64,000 nt of DNA from Halichondria panicea. Its lineage: Eukaryota > Porifera > Demospongiae > Suberitida > Halichondriidae. The notes beneath the pieces were generated by a model that was not told the origin of the DNA, made no database searches, and saw only the letters and a program-made list of their open reading frames with translations. Shown one piece after another: positions 22,901 through 34,617 of this stretch; position 1 is the first letter of the stretch, and each line of letters opens with the position of its first letter. The translations under genes were made by a program, and so were the position numbers. Where the stretch lies: positions 2,232,001 through 2,296,000 of the forward strand of contig NC_087381.1 in the NCBI RefSeq assembly GCF_963675165.1. Reading direction: 5' to 3'.

Positions 22901-25712
22901 GTTAGTATCTTCACCACATCAGGGAGGTTGTTGTGGCATGCCATATGGAGAGCGGTCTGTTCATATCTGTCCTTCCAGTTTACAGGAGCTCCTTCAGCCA
23001 GCAGCCTCTCTACCTCATCCGCAAGACCGGGAAATTGTGAAGCCCAATACAGTTTCTCACCCAAATCATCACTATAATATAATGCAGTGGTTATGGCAGG
23101 AGGTAAACAATGAAGGGTAATAATCGTTTACCTATAATTATTACGACAAATAGATTGTGACTGGCAATCTTATAGTCTAAAATTAGACGACTTAAAGGTA
23201 GGTAAATATGCAGGGGTAACTGCATTTATTTATAGGGGCTATAGCTAAATACTAGCCTCGTCCCCAGGCCGAGATGTCCTCCGTAAAATAACGCACACAG
23301 CGTTGAACAATGTACTCTTCAGTACTTTTCTTGTGGGAAGATATACAGGAGATTAATTAAGGTGGTACAGCAGTTCATGGAAGGATCTTAAAGTTGTGTC
23401 ATGATCATGATTCATGAGTAAATGTATCACAGACCACAAAACTACAACACACTTGAGAGTCACACCTACTGCTACTAAGTATGACAACTGATGGTATCCA
23501 GCCGTGACGTCACAAGGTAAATTTATTTTTAATTTGCAATCTACAAATTGAATCAATGCATAAAAATGTGACAATAGCTTGCACGTCGCCGCCCCCGACT
23601 GTTGCATAGGAAAGAGGACAGGAATCAAGCCTATATCAGCAGTTTTGGTCTGCCAGTAAAATTCCACAGGCAGATATCGAGACTGAGCGGCGTGGGCGAC
23701 ACCCACTTCAATAAATGATATTCATCACTATTGACTACATGTGTACAACACCACTTAAAAATAACAATATTCATAACTGATATTGCGCAATGGCCAGAAC
23801 AAAATTGTTGATATAGGCTTGTATGATTCCCGTCCACCTTAATTCCTGTGCAACAGTCGGGGGAGGCGACGCCCATCTAGCTAGTACTAGCAGTCTTCTA
23901 TCTTAGTTATAGGCTTGGATTGTGTGGAATGGGATAATTAAACTACTCAAGTACAGCTACAGACAGACACATGCATACACACACATGCATTCATACAAAT
24001 ACACTACCGTATACGTATATGTTGCGCTCGAGGATAAGTATAACATGGATAGGGGCATAGCCAGGATTTTGGGGAAGGGGATGCTATTATAGATGAAATA
24101 GGCCGTGAAGCGCTGAAATTTGGTTGACCGGAAGCCACACTGGTTAAGACGTCATAATTAACTTATCTGCTAGAATTTGTATAGAGAAGCCTATTAGCTA
24201 GCCACGAAAGAGAACTATAGCTCACAGATTAGAGACTTCCTTACCTATTCTATAGCTGGCTAACTGCAGCAAGATCTGGAAGAGAAGGGGTGCTCAACTG
24301 GATAATCAGATACATTTCTCTGTGATTTGTACACTGACTCCAGCTGGTCGGGGGTGCTCGAGAGTACCCCTAGCACTCCCTGAGGGAGTTGTGTGCTTAT
24401 AAGGCCACTACAAGTGATACTCTGGTTTCTGGTCCACCGCCCACATCAGATTTTTCTTGGATTTTTATCTCCTACGCATGCGTAGAATGATCCATGTGGT
24501 ACAAAGTAGTATGATAATAATGATACAAAATAGTGAGTTCATAAAGGTGAAACTAAAATACAATGACAAAAGCCGCCCGCCCAGAAACCGGAGTATCACT
24601 TGTGTTGATAGAGATACCACAATAGTTTTTTTAAGTACAGTATTTAATTGGGGAAAACATTCAAACTTAAGTGCATGGGTGTGATGTGTAGTTGATATCT
24701 TGTTACATGCACAAGAGTATATAGTATAGACAAGAGAAGGATATATGCATGCCAGACGCAGTGAATTTCTCGTAACATAATCCGTCAATCACTAAAAGCT
24801 AACATTAGCTGCACACAAACCATTGTCACATTTAATAGTTTTTGTTGCCCAGTGAGTGGGCAGATCAAACAAAGGAATCCAGTGCTTTGTATATATATGG
24901 CATGTTACCATCCCACCCAATAACTCAAATGGTCCGTTTTATAGGATAGACAGACTGACACACACATACAGACAAAATTGCAATGTTCATCATTATAGGT
25001 ATAGGACTCGCTTCACTCGGCCCAATAATTATTTACAGAACAACTTAACCAATCAGAAGAGTTTGATGTCATTGGGGCAACAAGCATAGTTGGGCGGAGT
25101 CCAACCAACTGCGTGGGGTTGGGCACCACTGCAATGTCAGGTTTTGTACTTAGCTTTAGGGTGTGGCTAACAAAGTGGGCGGTAACCGTAAATCTCAGTT
25201 AGAATGCTCTGCAGGAGTTACTTTTGCTTGCCACTAGCTCTAACTGACCTGGTGTGTTCCTGGATCAAGCTGGCTTGTCTACTATTGTTGCATTTTGATT
25301 TGACTTATCAGTTACTGACTCGTTTATTAATAAGCCACGCCTTCAGCACTTGAACTCTGCAATCTGATTGGGCTGCAAAATTTCTGCAGTGGAACAAAAC
25401 CTGACATTGCAGTGGTGCCCAACCCCACGCAGTTGGTTGGACTCCGCCCAACTACAACAAGCAGGCGCTCTCGTGCAACATGGCAATGGATGATAATGCC
25501 CTCGGGCATTGTGTTGCTCCAGTGCAATATGTGGGATGTTGCACTCATGCTGGGCAATAACTAATACAACTTTTTATTTTCATGCAAAGCCTATTATATT
25601 GACAATGGTTGTTAGCGCATGAAGAGGGGTCAAAAATAAAACAATGTCCTGCCAATAATTATAATAAGTCTATATCAAATTAATTACAAACTCACCTAAT
25701 TTTGGTTGCCAT
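13982..25712 (-). CDS. Ankyrin-Roc-COR-death domain protein
   Basis: Seven exons join in one frame to about 1,078 codons: 25696-25712 (MATKI start), 22776-23071, 22271-22375, 17372-17476, 14878-17087, 14687-14765, and 14406 to a stop at 13982. Ankyrin repeats fill roughly residues 25-200; exons 3 and 4 are sister 105-nt exons, one repeat each, both phase 1-1. The Roc GTPase follows with P-loop GHGGEGKST, Switch-2 DFAGQE and the G4 motif GSHAD in place of NKxD, as is common in Roco proteins. A COR-like region follows, then a C-terminal death fold containing SIWKQLY and TFRALLELLLRL. The family (compare DAPK1 without its kinase, LRRK) acts as GTP-regulated signalling scaffolds; the partner here is unknown. 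A GTGAGT donor at 14059 suggests a possible alternative last exon. Additional ankyrin exons may hide in the 4.8-kb intron. Confidence 0.85.
17538..19100. mobile_element. DNA transposon with GGGCCTG subterminal arrays
   Basis: The ends CTACATAGCCAATAATCCAC and the complement of the right end (CTACACAGCCAAAAATCCAC) form imperfect inverted termini 1.56 kb apart. Both end regions are studded with GGGCCTG/CAGGCCC and CTGCTTACA-type motifs in several orientations, resembling transposase-binding arrays. A 37-bp segment containing GCATGCGCAG occurs twice (about 17742 and 17897). No transposase is recognised; family unassigned. It lies in the large intron of the Roc-COR gene. Confidence 0.65.
18108..18535. 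mobile_element. MITE nested in the 17.5-19.1 kb element
   Basis: The ends TACCGTGTTTGATGTAATTA and TAATTACATCAATTACGGTA are near-perfect inverted repeats, and TA is at both edges. Sub-terminal GTGGCGC...AAATTA motifs are also mirrored. The ORF at 18313-18642 overlaps this element and is not a gene. Confidence 0.75.
19929..20451 (+). mobile_element. hAT-like MITE with exact 8-bp TSD
   Basis: 523 bp bounded by CAGAGGAGGTACGAC and GTCGTACCTCCTCTG and flanked by the identical octamer TTCCCTGC (19921-19928 and 20452-20459). CAG...CTG ends with an 8-bp duplication fit the hAT superfamily. No transposase inside. A forward copy and a reversed copy are at 12362-13300. Confidence 0.88.
20665..20883 (-). 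CDS. Hypothetical short membrane ORF in Roc-COR intron
   Basis: A 72-codon minus-strand ORF has one strong hydrophobic helix (FLFCALFISLGLLASIVL) followed by TTIMVDHYR. The TTIMVDHYR segment recurs on the minus strand at about 37640-37680, which suggests descent from a shared, possibly multi-exon gene. I do not recognise the family. It may be a single exon or a relic. It is on the same strand as the Roc-COR gene but lies within its intron. Confidence 0.3.
   Translation of the reverse strand: MANQSVVCSDIWLNIYKFLFCALFISLGLLASIVLTTIMVDHYRLVEFSVILHKRLPLMSAPKWISHCRGNE
20884..22238. other. Intron sequence without recognised gene
   Basis: No conserved coding segment was seen. 22239-22259 is half of a palindromic repeat that is complete at 30302 and 34187. 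Confidence 0.4.
23584..23872. repeat. Foldback element with ~65-bp arms
   Basis: The left arm (about 23584-23645) and right arm (about 23800-23872) are inverted copies sharing CCCCCGACTGTTGCA and AAGCCTATATCA, with several mismatches. The loop carries no gene. Located in intron 1 of the Roc-COR gene. Confidence 0.7.
24402..24612. repeat. Foldback/MITE with ACAAGTGATACTC ends
   Basis: The left end contains ACAAGTGATACTCTGGTTTC and the right end the matching complement with one change. The arms are about 35-40 bp and imperfect. No ORF is supported. Confidence 0.6.
25087..25454. mobile_element. MULE-like MITE: ~60-bp perfect TIR, 9-bp TSD
   Basis: 368 bp. The first ~60 bases (beginning TAGTTGGGCGGAGTCCAACC) are repeated exactly, inverted, at the right end. 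CAACAAGCA flanks both sides (25078-25086 and 25455-25463). Long terminal repeats plus a 9-bp duplication point to the Mutator/MULE superfamily. The perfect arms suggest recent insertion. It sits in intron 1 of the Roc-COR gene, just inside its first exon. Confidence 0.85.
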
Positions 25713-26036
25713 AGTCCAGGCCTGCCCTGGGGCGGCCAGGAACACTTACACACTTAGATATCTACTAGTCTTGTAGCTGCAAGAGTATAGCCTAGCTGTA
25801 CAAGTAGATCTAGATCTACGTAGAATAAGTCTTGAAAGAGATAGGACGTCCTGGCAGATATGAGATACGCCCCTTTTTTCTAGACTTAAAATTAATCGTG
25901 CATGTGTTAGCCTTGGCCATGGAACAAGGCTAATCACTTGTTCACCTCCTCTGAGATCAAAGGGCTAATATGATTATATAGGGCCTATAATGCACTGTGT
26001 AAGGATACCGTATAGCGGATAACGCAACACAATAAA

Positions 26037-27090
26037 CTAAAACTAAACCCATTCATCACCAAATGGATTGAAAGCTATCTATCGGGAAGGCTCCAGCTGG
26101 TTGTTCTTGATGGTGTAGAATCAAGCCTCCTACCTGTGCTTTCAGGAGTCCCTCAGGGGTCAATTCTTGGCCCTCTACTCTTCCTAATCTATATTGATAA
26201 GGCTGCCAACTGTGTGTCATCGAGCAGCATAGCAATGTATGCTGACGACATCGCGCTCTACAGGTCAATCAGTTCACAATCTGATTACTCAAAACTCCAG
26301 GATGATGTGAACTCACTCTGCTACTGGATATCCCACAATCACTTGAAGTTAAACGTTCAAAAATGTTGCTACATGACCTTCTCTAGGAAACACTCACCCA
26401 CACTTCCGAACTCCACTCTTACTATTGACGACAATTTTTCTCTCTCAAGGGTAGATGTTTTCAAATACCTTGGCGTCAACTTCTCAAGTGATTTCTCCTG
26501 GACCAAGCATATTACTTCTACATGCAATAAATCGAGAAAACTTATTGGCATGCTCCACAGGAGCTTTTACAAATACTCGAAACCTGACTCTACCTCTAAA
26601 TTATACAAATCACTAATTAGACCTCATTTAGAATACGCCTCTGCTGTCTGGAGTCCCCACTTGGCTAAGGACATCAAGTTATTGGAGGACACCCAGAAGT
26701 TTGCCCTAAAAGTGTGCACCAAGAAATGGGATGAGAATTATGAGACACTGCTAACCATGTGCAACATAAAAACGCTAGCTATGCGTCGGAGCATAGTCAG
26801 ACTCTGCCTACTCTTCAAGATCATATCAGGGGAAATACCCTATCCCAATCTTCCATTCACCATTAGAGCCCAACCGTACCAATTAAGACATTTGAACACT
26901 AAACAGCTTTCGGGCCACGGACGGTATATCTCTTGCATTCTTTAAATATCAGTTACTGTAGTTTAATTAAGTGTAATTTACATGTTCTGTTGTAGGTTAT
27001 TGCGTATTGTTTTCTGTGTAGGTAACTGATTTGAATTAGCTACTATTTTGCTATTTTCTGTTACCTTTGCTGTATGCAGAAATTTGTATA

Positions 27091-27120
<30 letters not shown>
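26037..27120 (+). mobile_element. 5'-truncated LINE with reverse transcriptase and poly(A)
   Basis: An open frame from about 26037 to 26945 encodes the C-terminal half of a non-LTR reverse transcriptase: SGVPQGSILGPLLF, the catalytic box YADDIALY, then KYLGVNFSSDFSW, IRPHLEYASAVWSPH and a downstream thumb region. The style is that of Jockey/CR1-type elements. The usual end of the ORF appears shortened, with a stop after SGHGRYISCIL. A ~150-bp 3' UTR and an A-run of about 30 (27091-27120) follow. 5' truncation plus poly(A) is typical of target-primed insertion. The tail abuts the 3' end of POT copy C. Confidence 0.85.
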
Positions 27121-27121
<1 letters not shown>

Positions 27122-27124
27122 CAC

Positions 27125-28735
27125 CTCGCTGATGCACATAACATCAATTCCTTATAGCTTATATATTACGGAACTCATCCAAACCTAGCTCTTGGGGAGG
27201 AAACCGAGAAACTAAATCGTAACAAATTCCAATACTGACACCGATCAACTGCTATAGGCTTTAACAGCTAAGGAGATTAGATCTTTCATGAGGGCTTTGT
27301 GCGCAAATAAAACCAACATAATTATAGATCAGTAGATGCACGCCATTGCCAAAAATACTTGCTGAATAAGAAGGAAGTGCATGTGGAGAAAGGTTAAGGC
27401 TTGAAGTACTGAAATTCAAATACAGAGGTGGCATTTAAACCACTGCATGGGTAGAATGTTAACAATTGAGTCAACTAGCAATGAGGTTTATTGTGATAAG
27501 ACAAAGACCGATTCTAATACGCTTTAGGATACCGTATCTCTGAAGTAAAGGATAAATTATCTTGAGATAAACCGGAAGCAAAGTGATAATGATAACAGGG
27601 TAAAGTGTGACACCAGTTGAAAATGCAGAATCAAGTATGTCATCAAGACTGCCATATGAAAGCTAGTACTTGTACTTGTCATGTGATGTTTCAGAATTAG
27701 AAGGACAACGGATGCAGCGATATCCACTGCAAAGAATGGTCCGAGTGAGAGCAAGATGTACAAAATTCCAAAAGAATGATTTCACATTCTCCACCTGCTC
27801 TGTTGTGAAGGGTCCTCCATACTTGCTCTTGCCAAGATCCAGTCCTGTCGGTATATCATCCTCCCAGTAGGTAAAGGCACTGCGTCTAATTGGAATTTTT
27901 TGTTTCCGAGCAAAAGAAACAACTCTTGCTACTTCTTTATACGGGTTGCCAATTCCAGAGTCGGTAATAAACCACTTGCGCTTAGCAATGCAAAGAGAAA
28001 CAGGAACAGCAATCAAGAACAATAACAACACAAAAGCAAAATAACACACACAACTAAAACCACTAGTCGAAGTTACCATGCTATATGCAATCTTCCCAGA
28101 CTAATTCCAAAGTAAAGCGTGAATATAAACCAGTGAATAAATAAGAAACAATCTCTAGCTGGAAGCTGGTCAATTCCAAACTGTATCATCACATTAGCAG
28201 CAAATGCAGCAAATCCTATTAGTACAGCAACAAAAAACAGCACATTTGCCAATACATCAAATGTGTAGATAAAAATGCTACAAAATGAAGGTGAACATTT
28301 CAGCAAAATGACAGGAAAACCTATACAGAGCAAATGACGACTCCGCAGATGATTAAGCTCAACAACGATCCCCACATTGTTTTCAATCCACAAATAACAA
28401 CTTTATACCTCCCAAAACGAACATCAGCCAAGTATCCAGCCAGGGGGTAAAATAGCAGCCAAAACGCAATCACACCATACCCCCCCTGATCCTATCGTGA
28501 TGTAATAAACTATGACATCTCTAGTGAAGAAAGGGTACACCTCAGACAAATTGAAAAGTGAAACAAAAACATTACCAGGATCTGCAAGAAGTCCAAACAT
28601 TAATACAACTACAGTATTCCAAAAGAGTATCATATTAGCTGCTCTGGACTTGATCAGTATTGTCTTCTGCATTGACAGTATAGGACCAGTCAAGGGAGTA
28701 GTTTGTTCTATTACACTTTGTTCATGGCTAGCCAT
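27125..28735 (-). pseudogene. POT/SLC15-like transporter, copy C, heavily decayed
   Basis: Homologous to copies D and E across nearly its full length but split into several frames. MASHEQ is at 28735, the central block with GLDLGKSKYGGPFTTEQ is at about 27780-27860, and the 3' third is riddled with small deletions. It is the oldest-looking copy. The LINE at 26.0-27.1 kb ends at its 3' edge. No functional product is expected. Confidence 0.85.
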
Positions 28736-29169
28736 TAAACTTCAAGCTACAAAAATAAAAAGTCATGTGGGACAACATTATAATAATTATGTAGAAACAA
28801 AAACAAACACATGTTGAAAGCTAAACTGTTTGTGCTGAGATTGAAGCAAAAAATGTTACACTAAGATCTACAGTATATTATTACAGATATAGATATGATT
28901 TATTGTTTGTTTGCGCATTCAGCTGTATATATTCAAGAAGACATGCATGTGTGCGCTGATTCACAGCTGAATGCTTAAACAAAGTATAGTATCTTCAGTT
29001 AAAACACCTCTGTTAGGGTATATTTACAGTCTAGCTAATCCTTTCGTCCTCCTCAGTGTAAGAGCAGATTCTAGCAATCGTGCAGTGTACAGTTTCCTCT
29101 CTTGTGATCAGCCCTCTGTGACCACAAAGCTCTTGGTTTTAATTTATTTTGGACTAGTGGATCGTATCG

Positions 29170-30110
29170 TATCGCTGAAAAAGATTGTGATTAATTAGCG
29201 TTGTTCCTGTGTTCTAGTCAATGTCTCGAATCGTTGGATGTCACCGACAATTCTCTCTCCTTTGACAGTGTATATTATATTCAGAGGACCATATACAGCA
29301 AAACAGCTCTGCATGAAACTACTGGACATAATAATCATAGATTAACATTTCGCTAGAGGTCACGATAACTCTTTGTAGACTATAGCTTACCTTGGACAAT
29401 GACAAGTGTAATTAAACTGCATACGCTATATAGATGTGTGGCTGTGGCATTTGATTTCTCTAGAATTAGCTATTGAGTTAACATACGCACTCGTTAAAAC
29501 TGTTCATTGGAAGAAACTGGATTTATCTCACAATCCACTTGGAGATACAGTGGAAACGCTCTATAATGGACACCTTTGGGGAACAATGTTTTGGCCTTTA
29601 TACAGAGGTGGCCTTTGTTGAGGGGTTGTTTTGTTCACAAACTGTTCATTTGGGACCTGGTTTCCTGGCCGTTATATAGCAGCTGGCCTTTATTCGGAGG
29701 TGGTTGTTAACAGAGGTTCCACTGTAGTGGATTAATTGCTCTCGATAGAGCAATAGAAATAAACAATTAATAATCACTGAACTTTTGTTAGTCAATTGCT
29801 TCAATACTATACAATTGGAGGAACAACTACATCTACTGGCCTCATCTCTATGGCCAACTCAGCAATAGAAGATCTGAACATTAGCAGCAACTCATTAGGC
29901 GGAGTCATTCAAAACTTTGCTGAGCTAATAGAACATAACAAACACTCAAGAAACTATATATTTACAAAGGTGACTCATGAACTCAATCTGATATCGATAC
30001 TCTTCTCAGTTTAACAAAAAATCGAATACTGGAAACGCTGATACTGCCAGAGTCGAGGACACTGACAATAGAGTGGTGTGGTTGTAGTTAGGTTACTAAC
30101 AGTAGAGCTT
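29170..30110 (+). pseudogene. LRR gene fragment in tandem unit 1
   Basis: Plus-strand LRR pieces in exon-like blocks: CLESLDVTDNSLSF at about 29220-29270 behind a TTCTAG acceptor, then LAIELTYALVKT...KKLDLSHNPLGD at 29460-29550 behind a CTCTAG acceptor, then AIEDLNISSNSLGGVIQ at 29860-29915 and a tail with SDIDTLLSL. A MITE lies between blocks, perhaps within an intron. The same arrangement recurs at 33.05-34.0 kb. The LRR style resembles NLR/RNI proteins; the parent gene is not in the window. Confidence 0.55.
29546..29726. mobile_element. MITE, TACAGTGGAA family
   Basis: TACAGTGGAAACGC and GGTTCCACTGTA ends. Same interior as the copies at 710, 10951 and 33430. Shared at the same point in both tandem units, so it predates the unit duplication. 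Confidence 0.75.
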
Positions 30111-30301
30111 TTAGTAGTACAATAAAATTATACAATAGAACGTCAAGTGTCTCAAGGTAAATAATAAAATGAGTTCAGAAATCAATTCTCGTATACACAT
30201 GTACATGCATGTAGGTTGATGTGATTGTAGAGAGGTTTGTTAGAGAATAGCTGACTCAAATGATCACCTTCCCTAACAACCATAACGTCAGGGTTCTGTC
30301 C

Positions 30302-30357
30302 AGCCTCGATTCAAGGCCGATTAAAATATGTATTTTAATCGGCCTGGAATCGAGGCT
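30302..30357. repeat. 56-bp palindrome
   Basis: AGCCTCGATT...AATCGAGGCT with an AT-rich centre, nearly perfect dyad symmetry. A sister copy is at 34187-34242 and a half copy at 22239-22259. Confidence 0.75.
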
Positions 30358-30732
30358 AGGTTCTGTCTTGAGCGTGCGTGCCAGTAGAGGGAACTTTGTA
30401 TCGACCACTAAAAAGCAACAACAAAGGTTATAATAATTATGATTGCATCTTTACATTATATTCAAATAATAGTTGGTGTGAAACAAATCACTAATTTATC
30501 GAGCCAGAAGATGGATGGAGTTAATTGTCTTTATAACTCTGAATCGAAACATTGAAATCTAGTACATTTATAATTGTGTGTATAGGCTGAATGTCTAAAA
30601 CATAATAAAGATATAAAATAGCCAAAAAAATAAAGTGGCATTAGCTATCTATAAATTATAATTATTACAAGTCAATAATAATTATGGAACAATTTAACTA
30701 CATCACTAGCTGATCATGAGGTATGCAGTCTT

Positions 30733-32592
30733 CTAATTGTCAGCAGTGTTGACATCCAGTTCCTCAAACTCTCGATTATGACTAACATCCTTTTCATAAA
30801 ACTCTTCAATGAACTTCCGTATATTGCAGAACTCATCACGCTGTCGATACTGGTACCTCTTTGCCGCTACTGTGAAAGCCACAACACCAGCGACAGATAT
30901 CACTATGTTGACTAAGAAATACACTAAACCTGCTCTCGGGGAGGAAACCCAGAAACTGAATGGTAGCAGAATTCCAAGAACACCGATCAACTGAAAGACT
31001 CCTTTAACAGCAAAAGAAATTCCAATGAGAAGACCTTTCATGGAATGAGGGCTTTGTGCACAAATAAACTCAAACACACCACCATAGATCAGTATGTAGG
31101 CCATTGCCAAAAGGACTTGCTGAATAATAAGGAACTGTGGAGAAACGTTCAGTGGTGCCGGGCTCACATACTTAAATTCAACGAAATTGAAGTGTTGAGG
31201 TTCAAATACAGAGGTGGAATTCAGACCACTGGGTAGAATGTGACCAATTGAGTCAATTAGCAGTGAACAGATTAGGGTGATTGTGATTAGACAAAGACCG
31301 ATTCCAATACGCTTTAGGATACCGTATCTCTGAAGTAGAGGATGAATTATTTTGAGATAAACTGGAAGTAAAGTGATAATGATAACAGGGTAAAGTGTGT
31401 CACCAGTTGAAAATGCAGAATCAAGTATGTTTTCAAAACTGCCATATTGAAAGCTAGTACTTGCCATGTGATGTTTCAGAATTAGAAGGAAAACGGATGC
31501 AGCAATATCCACTGCAAAGAATGGTCCGAGTGAGAGCAAGATGTACACAATTCCAAAGAATGATTTCACATTCTCCACCTGCTCTGTTGTGAAGGGTCCT
31601 CCATACTTGCTCTTACCAAGATCCAGTCCTGTCGGTATATCATCCTCCCAGTAGGTAAAGGCGCTGCGTCTAATTGGAATTTTGTGTTTCCGAGCAAAAC
31701 AAACAACTCTTGCTACTTCTTTATACGGGTTGCCAATGCCAGAGTCGGTAATAAACCACCTGCGCTTAGCAATGCAAAGAGAAACAGGAACAGCAATCAA
31801 GAACAATAACAATATAAAAGCAAAATAAATAAAACTATAACCACCAGTGGAAATTCCCATGCTGTATGTAATTTTTCCCAGACCGATTCCAAAATAAATC
31901 GTGAATAAAAACCAGTGAATAAATGAGAAACAATCTCTAGCAGGAGAGTCTTGAAGCTGGTCAATTCCAAACTGTATCACATTAGCAGCAAATGCAGCAA
32001 AACCTATTAGTACAGCAACAAAAGCAACAAAAATCTACACATTTGCCAATACATCAAATGTGTAGATAAAAATGCTACAAAATGAAGGTGAACATTTCAG
32101 CAAAATGACAGGCAAACCTATAGAGCAAATGACGACTCCGCAGATGATTAAGCTCAACAACGATCCCCACATTGTTTTCAATCCACACATAACAACTTTA
32201 TACCTCCCAAAACGAACATCAGCCAAGTATCCAGCCAGGGGGTAAAATAGCAGCCAAAACGCAATCACACCATACACCCCTGATCCTATCATGATGTAGA
32301 AAACTATGGCATCTCTAGTGAAGAAAGGGTACATCCCAAACAAATTGAAAAGTGAAACAAAAACATTACCAGGATCTGCAAAAAGTCCAAACATTAATAC
32401 AACTAGAGTATTCCAAAAGAGTATCATATTAGCTGCTTTGGACTTGATCAGTATTGACTGTCGAAACCTTCGAAAGAAAAGGATATCTTGGAGTCTTGTG
32501 TCATTCTTCAGAATAGGTTTGTCTTCTGCATTGACAGTAGGACCAGTCAAGGGAGTAGCTTGTTCTATTACACTTTGTTCATGGCTAGCCAT
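30733..32592 (-). pseudogene. POT/SLC15-like transporter, copy D, one internal stop
   Basis: A continuous 620-codon frame from MASHEQ (32592) to the stop at 30733, interrupted only by one in-frame TAG at 32035-32037 where copy E has TTG (Leu). It shows the PTR2 signature LAGYLADVRFGRYKVV, QFGIDQLQDSPARD, the TGLDLGKSKYGG loop, about twelve hydrophobic helices, and a hydrophilic tail ending ELDVNTADN. The gene is intronless within the coding region. The ExxER proton motif of TM1 is absent, so transport chemistry may differ from canonical POTs. Nearly identical by eye to copy E. Recent pseudogene, or a base-call error at a single site. Confidence 0.85.
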
Positions 32593-33049
32593 TATTAATA
32601 GTAAACTTCAAGCTACAAAAATAAAAAGTCATGTGAGACAACATATTATTATGTAGTTTTTGTGGAAACAAAAACAAACACACATGTTGAAAGCTAAACT
32701 GTTTGTGCTGAGATTGAAGCAAAAAATGTTACACTAAGATCTACGGTATAATTATTATTACAGATATAGATATGCATGATAGATTGTTTGTTTGCGCATT
32801 CAGCTGTATATATACAATTAAGAAGACATGCATGTGTGCGCTGATTCACAGCTGAATGCTTAAACAAAGTATAGTATTTCAGTTAAAATACCTTTGTTAG
32901 GGTACATTTACAGTCTAGCTAATCCTTTCGTCCTCCTCAGTGTAAGAGCAGATTCTAGCAATCGTGCAGTGTACAGTTCCTCTCTTGCGATCAGCCCTCT
33001 GTGACCACAAAGCTCTTGGTTTTAATTTATTTTGGACTAGTGGAATCGT

Positions 33050-34000
33050 ATCGTATCGCTGAAAAAGATTGTGATTAATTAGCGTTGTTCCTGTGTTCTA
33101 GTCAATGTCTCGAATCGTTGGATGTCACCGACAATTCTCTCTCCTTTGACAGTGTATATTATATTCAGAGGACCATATACAGCAAAACAGCTCTGCATGA
33201 AACTACTGGACATAATAATCATAGAGTAACATTTCGCTAGAGGTCACGATAACTCTTTGTAGACTATAGCTTACCTTGGACAATGACAAGTGTAATTAAA
33301 CTGCATACGCTATAGATGTGTGTGGCTGTGGCATTTGATTTCTCTAGAATTAGCTATTGAGTTAACATACGCACTCGTCAAAACTGTTCATTGAAGAAAC
33401 TGGATTTATCTCACAATCCACTTGGAGATACATTGGAACCCCTCTATAATGGACACCTTTGGGGAACAATGTTTTGGCCTGTATACAGAGGTGGCCTTTG
33501 TTGAGGGGTTGTTTTGTTCACAAACTGTTCATTTGGGACCTAGTTTCCTGGCCGTTATATAGCAGCTGGCCTTTATTCGGAGGTGGTTGTTAACTGAGGT
33601 TCCACTGTAGTGGATTGATTGCTCTCAATAGAGCAATAGAAATAAACAATTAATAATCACTGAACTTTTGTTAGTCTATTGCTTCAATACTATACAATTG
33701 GAGGAACAACAAGATCTACTGGCCTCATCTCTTATGGCCAACTCAGCAATAGAAGATCTGAACATTAGCAGCAACTCATTAGGCGGAGTCATTCAAAACT
33801 TTGCCGAGCTAATAGAACATAACAACACTCGAGAACTATATATTTACAAAGGTGACTCATGAACTCAATCCGATATCGATACTCTTCTCAGTTTAACAAA
33901 AAATCGAATACTGGAAACGCTGATACTGCCAGAGTTGAGGACACTGACAATAGAGTGCATGGTGTGGTTGTAGTTCGGTTACTAACAGTAAGAGCTTTTA
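33050..34000 (+). pseudogene. LRR gene fragment in tandem unit 2
   Basis: Near-identical repeat of the 29.17-30.11 kb fragment, including the same MITE at 33430-33611. It has CLESLDVTDNSLSF, KKLDLSHNPLGD, AIEDLNISSNSLGGVIQ and a C-terminal ILPELRTLTIE-like stretch. It converges on POT copy E. Confidence 0.55.
33430..33611. mobile_element. MITE, TACATTGGAACC family
   Basis: Same element as at 29546, carried by the tandem duplication. Confidence 0.75.
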
Positions 34001-34186
34001 GTAGTAAAAAATTATACAATAGAACGTCAAGTGTCTCAAGGTAAATAATAAAATGAGTTCAGAAATCAATTCTCGTATATACATGTACATGCATGTAGGT
34101 TGATGTGATTGTAGAGAGGTTTGTTAGAGAACAGCTGACTCAAATGATCACCTTCCCTAACAACCATCAACGGCAGGGTTCTGTCC

Positions 34187-34242
34187 AGCCTCGATTTAAG
34201 GCCGATTAAAATACGTATTTTAATCGGCCTGGAATCGAGGCT
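34187..34242. repeat. 56-bp palindrome, second copy
   Basis: Differs from the 30302 copy at two or three positions. The centre is AAAATACGTATTTT, a fully symmetric core. Confidence 0.75.
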
Positions 34243-34617
34243 AGGTTCTGTCTTGAGCGTGCGTGCCAGTAGAGGGAACTTTGTATCGACCACTAAAAAG
34301 CAACAACAAAGGTTATACTAATTATGATTGCATCTTTACATTATATTCAAATAATAGTTGGTGTGAAACAAATCACTAATTTACCGAGCCAGAAGATGGA
34401 TGGAGTTAATTGTCTTTATAACTCTGAATCGAAACATTGAAATCTAGTACATTTATAATTGTGTGTATAGGCTGAATTTCTAAAACATAATAAAGATATA
34501 AAATAGCCAAAAAAATAAAGTGGCATTAGCTATCTATAAATTATAATTATTACAAGTCAATAATAATTATGGAACAATTTAACTACATCACTAGCTGATC
34601 ATGAGGCATGCAGTCTT

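Noticed and set aside
23353-23876. Two ORFs of 81 and 117 codons on the minus strand
   Set aside because: Both run through the arms of a foldback element; no conserved domain.
26056-26551. Antisense ORFs over the LINE
   Set aside because: Shadows of the plus-strand reverse transcriptase frame.
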